A stretch of 64,000 bases of DNA from Oceanisphaera profunda. Lineage in GTDB: Bacteria; Pseudomonadota; Gammaproteobacteria; Enterobacterales; Aeromonadaceae. A program made the position numbers and the translations under genes. The notes below the pieces were generated by a model. It did not search any database. It was not told the origin of the DNA and saw only the letters and a list, made by a program, of their open reading frames with translations. Below are positions 61,906-64,000 of the stretch, in pieces. The stretch's first letter is position 1; each line of letters opens with the position of its first letter. Where the stretch lies: NCBI RefSeq assembly GCF_002157895.1, contig NZ_CP021377.1:186001-250000 (forward strand), read 5' to 3'.

Positions 61906-63477
61906 GTAACTATTCAGCTTCCGACTTGGCGTAAAAAATGCTCGGAAGCTGATCGTTGAATAATAACGTCAAGGCTGAGCTCGCTGACACGGACTGTTTT
62001 CGACACGTCGAGAGATAGCTCCTGATTAAACAGAACATCTCAGCACCTTGCATACTTCTAAAACTGCCGGATATCTTTTGCTGAACTTTGGTCATCCGGA
62101 TGTCATTCTCACCCTGATTATTGGTAAACGGCACCATTACGTCAGACACCATAAAGCGCAAGACATCATCTTGATAGTCCCGTAATCGCTCTAATAATGC
62201 CCGTGATTTGGTGCGTTTTAGCCGCCCTCGTTGGCCCTTTTTTCGAGTGCTTTCATCTGGTGGCGGACAATGGGTATCGCCCCTCGCTAAGATGCCCTGA
62301 TACTCTTTTATATACTGCTGCTGGCTGAGCCCGTCTAACGCGCCCTCATCAATTTGCTGTTTATTTATCGTTTTTAATAAGGTTTGCAGCGCTTTGGCCC
62401 ATTCCATGCCGTCCTGCTCCCAAGCACGCTCAAGTTCGCGCAGATGATGCGCATTGCACAAGGCATGCTCACATTGCGTGTATTGGTAATACGGTTTCCA
62501 ATGGTCATGACACAACACACCGGTAAAATAAGGTAAAACACCCGCCTCATCCATGGCGAGCTTCCCTCTGTTTTTATGCGGGTAAAAATACGTCCACTGA
62601 GTGGTCGATGCACCATGAAGCCAATGGCGTACGCCATCCACATTGATGCCCGTTTCATCGACGTGCAGTAACGGCGACTGCGCTAAGGCGTGCTGGATGG
62701 CATCTTGCGCACCTGATGAACGCACTAATGTTGCGGCTTGCTCATTGAAGTTAAATAAGCTGCCCGCACTGAGGGGGATACCGAGTTGATCGTTAAAGTA
62801 CTCTTCAATGCGGTTGTAAGGGAGTAGCTGATATTGAGATAAGTACACAGCATGGGCTTTCAGACCGGCGCCATATTGCACAGGGCGAGTTACACCGTGA
62901 GGAAACTGTCCCATGAAACGGATACCGTGCTCGTCTTCAAGGATCTGAGCTTGATACTCGGTGACGACTTTACTGATATCGATATCAACCACTTGGCGCT
63001 TTTGAAAGCCAACTTCGTGGTACCGGCCTTTCGGCAAGGAATCTCGCTCCACATATATGATATTGATTTCATCAGGGGAGTCGGTTTGTAACAGGGTTTT
63101 TCCGATGCGGCCAGGCTGACCACCGGGCTTCAATTCAGAGCCGGGAGTGGGGGATTTCTTGCGATTCGTGTCTTGAGAAGGAGGAATGCTGCTGTTTTTA
63201 CTATTAAGGCCAAATTTTTGAGCCAACAACGTGACGATCATCAAAATGAGCTCAATCGACATTTTGAGAGAAGGCGTAATCGTTTTGTCTGCCATCAGTT
63301 GCTTTCGTGTTTGCTCAACAACGTCTTGGATATTGATGTCTTTTAAGTTCATTATGCACGGAGTTAGCTGGCTTAGGACTAGCATGACAGACTGACAGGA
63401 TCGGTCAAATGATCCTGAAAAAATAGTTGAGAAAAGGGATAATTTTCTCAACTTCGATTTCTAAGCTGAATAGTTAC
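61906..63477 (-). mobile_element. IS66-family insertion sequence, complete, 1572 bp
   Basis: The ends are perfect inverted repeats beginning GTAACTATTCAGCTT. Direct 8-bp duplications AGTTTTTA flank the element (61898-61905 and 63478-63485), the length expected for IS66. It encodes one intact transposase and no accessory TnpA/TnpB genes, so it is the single-gene (ISBst12-like) form. It inserted between the csbD and gloA genes. Confidence 0.95.
61910..63352 (-). CDS. IS66-family transposase
   Basis: DDE-type transposase of 480 residues from the ATG at 63352 (MNLKDINIQDVVEQ). N-terminal features are SKNSSIPPSQDTNRKK and GGQPGRIG, characteristic of IS66 TnpC. The catalytic core has LLHVDETGINVDG, CHDHWKPYY and NNQGENDIRMTKVQQKISG. 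The family ending CLIRSYLSTCRKQ is present. The frame opens further upstream at 63451 but overlaps the left end of the IS without a ribosome binding site. The stop codon lies within the right inverted repeat. Confidence 0.93.
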   Translation of the reverse strand: MNLKDINIQDVVEQTRKQLMADKTITPSLKMSIELILMIVTLLAQKFGLNSKNSSIPPSQDTNRKKSPTPGSELKPGGQPGRIGKTLLQTDSPDEINIIYVERDSLPKGRYHEVGFQKRQVVDIDISKVVTEYQAQILEDEHGIRFMGQFPHGVTRPVQYGAGLKAHAVYLSQYQLLPYNRIEEYFNDQLGIPLSAGSLFNFNEQAATLVRSSGAQDAIQHALAQSPLLHVDETGINVDGVRHWLHGASTTQWTYFYPHKNRGKLAMDEAGVLPYFTGVLCHDHWKPYYQYTQCEHALCNAHHLRELERAWEQDGMEWAKALQTLLKTINKQQIDEGALDGLSQQQYIKEYQGILARGDTHCPPPDESTRKKGQRGRLKRTKSRALLERLRDYQDDVLRFMVSDVMVPFTNNQGENDIRMTKVQQKISGSFRSMQGAEMFCLIRSYLSTCRKQSVSASSALTLLFNDQLPSIFYAKSEAE

Positions 63478-63530
63478 AGTTTTTATTCAATTTCTAATCA
63501 ACTAACTCAACAACAAGCGGGAGCTAAACA

Positions 63531-63938
63531 ATGCGTATTTTGCATACCATGCTGCGAGTCGGTCACCTCGACAAGTCCATTGCCTTTTATACGGATGTGA
63601 TGGGCATGAAGTTATTGCGCACCAGTGAGAACGCCGAATATAAATACACACTGGCCTTCGTGGGCTATGGCCAAGAAGAAGATGAAGCTGTGTTAGAGCT
63701 GACCTACAACTGGGATACCCACAGCTACGACCAAGGCACCGCCTATGGCCATATTGCCATTGAAGCCGACGACATTTACGCCATGTGCGAGCAAATTCGT
63801 GCTGCGGGCGGCAAAGTCATTCGGGAGCCAGGCCCCGTCAAAGGCGGCAGCACTGTAATCGCCTTCGTCGAAGATCCTGACGGTTACAAAATTGAACTGA
63901 TCGCCAAAGCAGACGCAGGTAAAGGCTTAGGGGAATAA
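63531..63938 (+). CDS. gloA: Glyoxalase I (lactoylglutathione lyase)
   Basis: Detoxifies methylglyoxal as its hemithioacetal with glutathione. The 135-residue protein starts [33 protein letters not shown]. Metal ligands are the His in LHTMLRVG, the Glu in VLELTYNWD, the His in [13 protein letters not shown] and the Glu in YKIELIAKA, all present, as in the Ni2+-dependent E. coli enzyme. CGGGAGCTAAAC precedes the ATG. The IS66 element ends 53 bases before the start, so its original promoter has been replaced or moved. A heptamer array follows its stop. Confidence 0.97.
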   Translation: MRILHTMLRVGHLDKSIAFYTDVMGMKLLRTSENAEYKYTLAFVGYGQEEDEAVLELTYNWDTHSYDQGTAYGHIAIEADDIYAMCEQIRAAGGKVIREPGPVKGGSTVIAFVEDPDGYKIELIAKADAGKGLGE

Positions 63939-63944
63939 AGAACA

Positions 63945-63967
63945 GCGCCCAGCACCAAGCGCCAAGG
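63945..63967 (+). repeat. GCGCCNA heptamer array after gloA
   Basis: GCGCCCA, GCACCAA and GCGCCAA in tandem, beginning seven bases after the gloA stop. TTTATCTTTAATGCCGT ends the window at 64000, as in the unit after nth. Confidence 0.75.
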
Positions 63968-64000
63968 AAAACAAAAGGCGGTGTTTATCTTTAATGCCGT

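Overview
The window looks like chromosome of a gammaproteobacterium. MukF-MukE-MukB condensin with CmoM and ElyC beside it, a complete rsxABCDGE-nth operon, and RlmF, GloA, TpiA and PfkA all fit the Enterobacterales/Vibrionales/Aeromonadales/Pasteurellales side of the class. The gene order and the style of the short dispersed repeats suggest a marine Aeromonadales such as an Oceanisphaera or Oceanimonas relative. That genus-level placement is inference. No rRNA, tRNA, CRISPR array or phage was seen.

Layout. 1-9.2 kb: a truncated M23 peptidase, a YfdC-like FNT channel, a hydrolase, a DsbA-family oxidoreductase, a DUF503 protein, a ligase-like gene split by an intact IS3-family element (4887-6156, 3-bp target duplication), a membrane protein, exported MsrA and a HerA-like ATPase. 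9.2-18.3 kb: a PAS-GAF-GGDEF diguanylate cyclase, a frameshifted yihY, a DapD-like/LysA-like gene pair, a GFA enzyme, a cupredoxin-like protein, rlmF and a GST. 18.5-24 kb: an MFS pump, a phospholipase D family protein divergent from a DUF2254 membrane protein, a small exported protein, and a mosaic of dispersed repeats. 24-29.8 kb: a three-gene unit for a Tat-exported flavin amine oxidase, a c-type cytochrome and an exported RidA, then a large MscS-type channel.

29.8-39.4 kb is a coherent catabolic region: a TctCBA tripartite carboxylate transporter, an SDR dehydrogenase, an alpha-ketoglutaric semialdehyde dehydrogenase-like enzyme, an RraA/HMG-aldolase-like protein, an EamA transporter and a FadR-type GntR regulator. 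A shared 16-nt semi-palindrome (TTGYAARTAYTTRCAA-like) lies over the -35 region of three of its promoters, with identical geometry at two, and occurs in a degenerate form before the EamA gene. It is probably the GntR operator. The region looks like a regulon for uptake of an acidic substrate and its conversion to 2-oxoglutarate.

39.5-64 kb is mostly core: an EAL phosphodiesterase, a 14-TM MFS pump, a DUF4282 protein, mukFEB, cmoM, elyC, a MITE-like element, tpiA, pfkA, a 34-residue Cys-rich protein behind a plausible FNR-dependent promoter, the Rsx/Rnf complex with nth, csbD, an intact IS66-family element (61906-63477, 8-bp target duplication) and gloA.

The intergenic DNA carries several families of small repeats. 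The most striking is a tandem heptamer (GCGCCNA-like) at the 3' ends of four genes. In cmoM and elyC it is translated and gives both proteins the same SAERPAPST tail.
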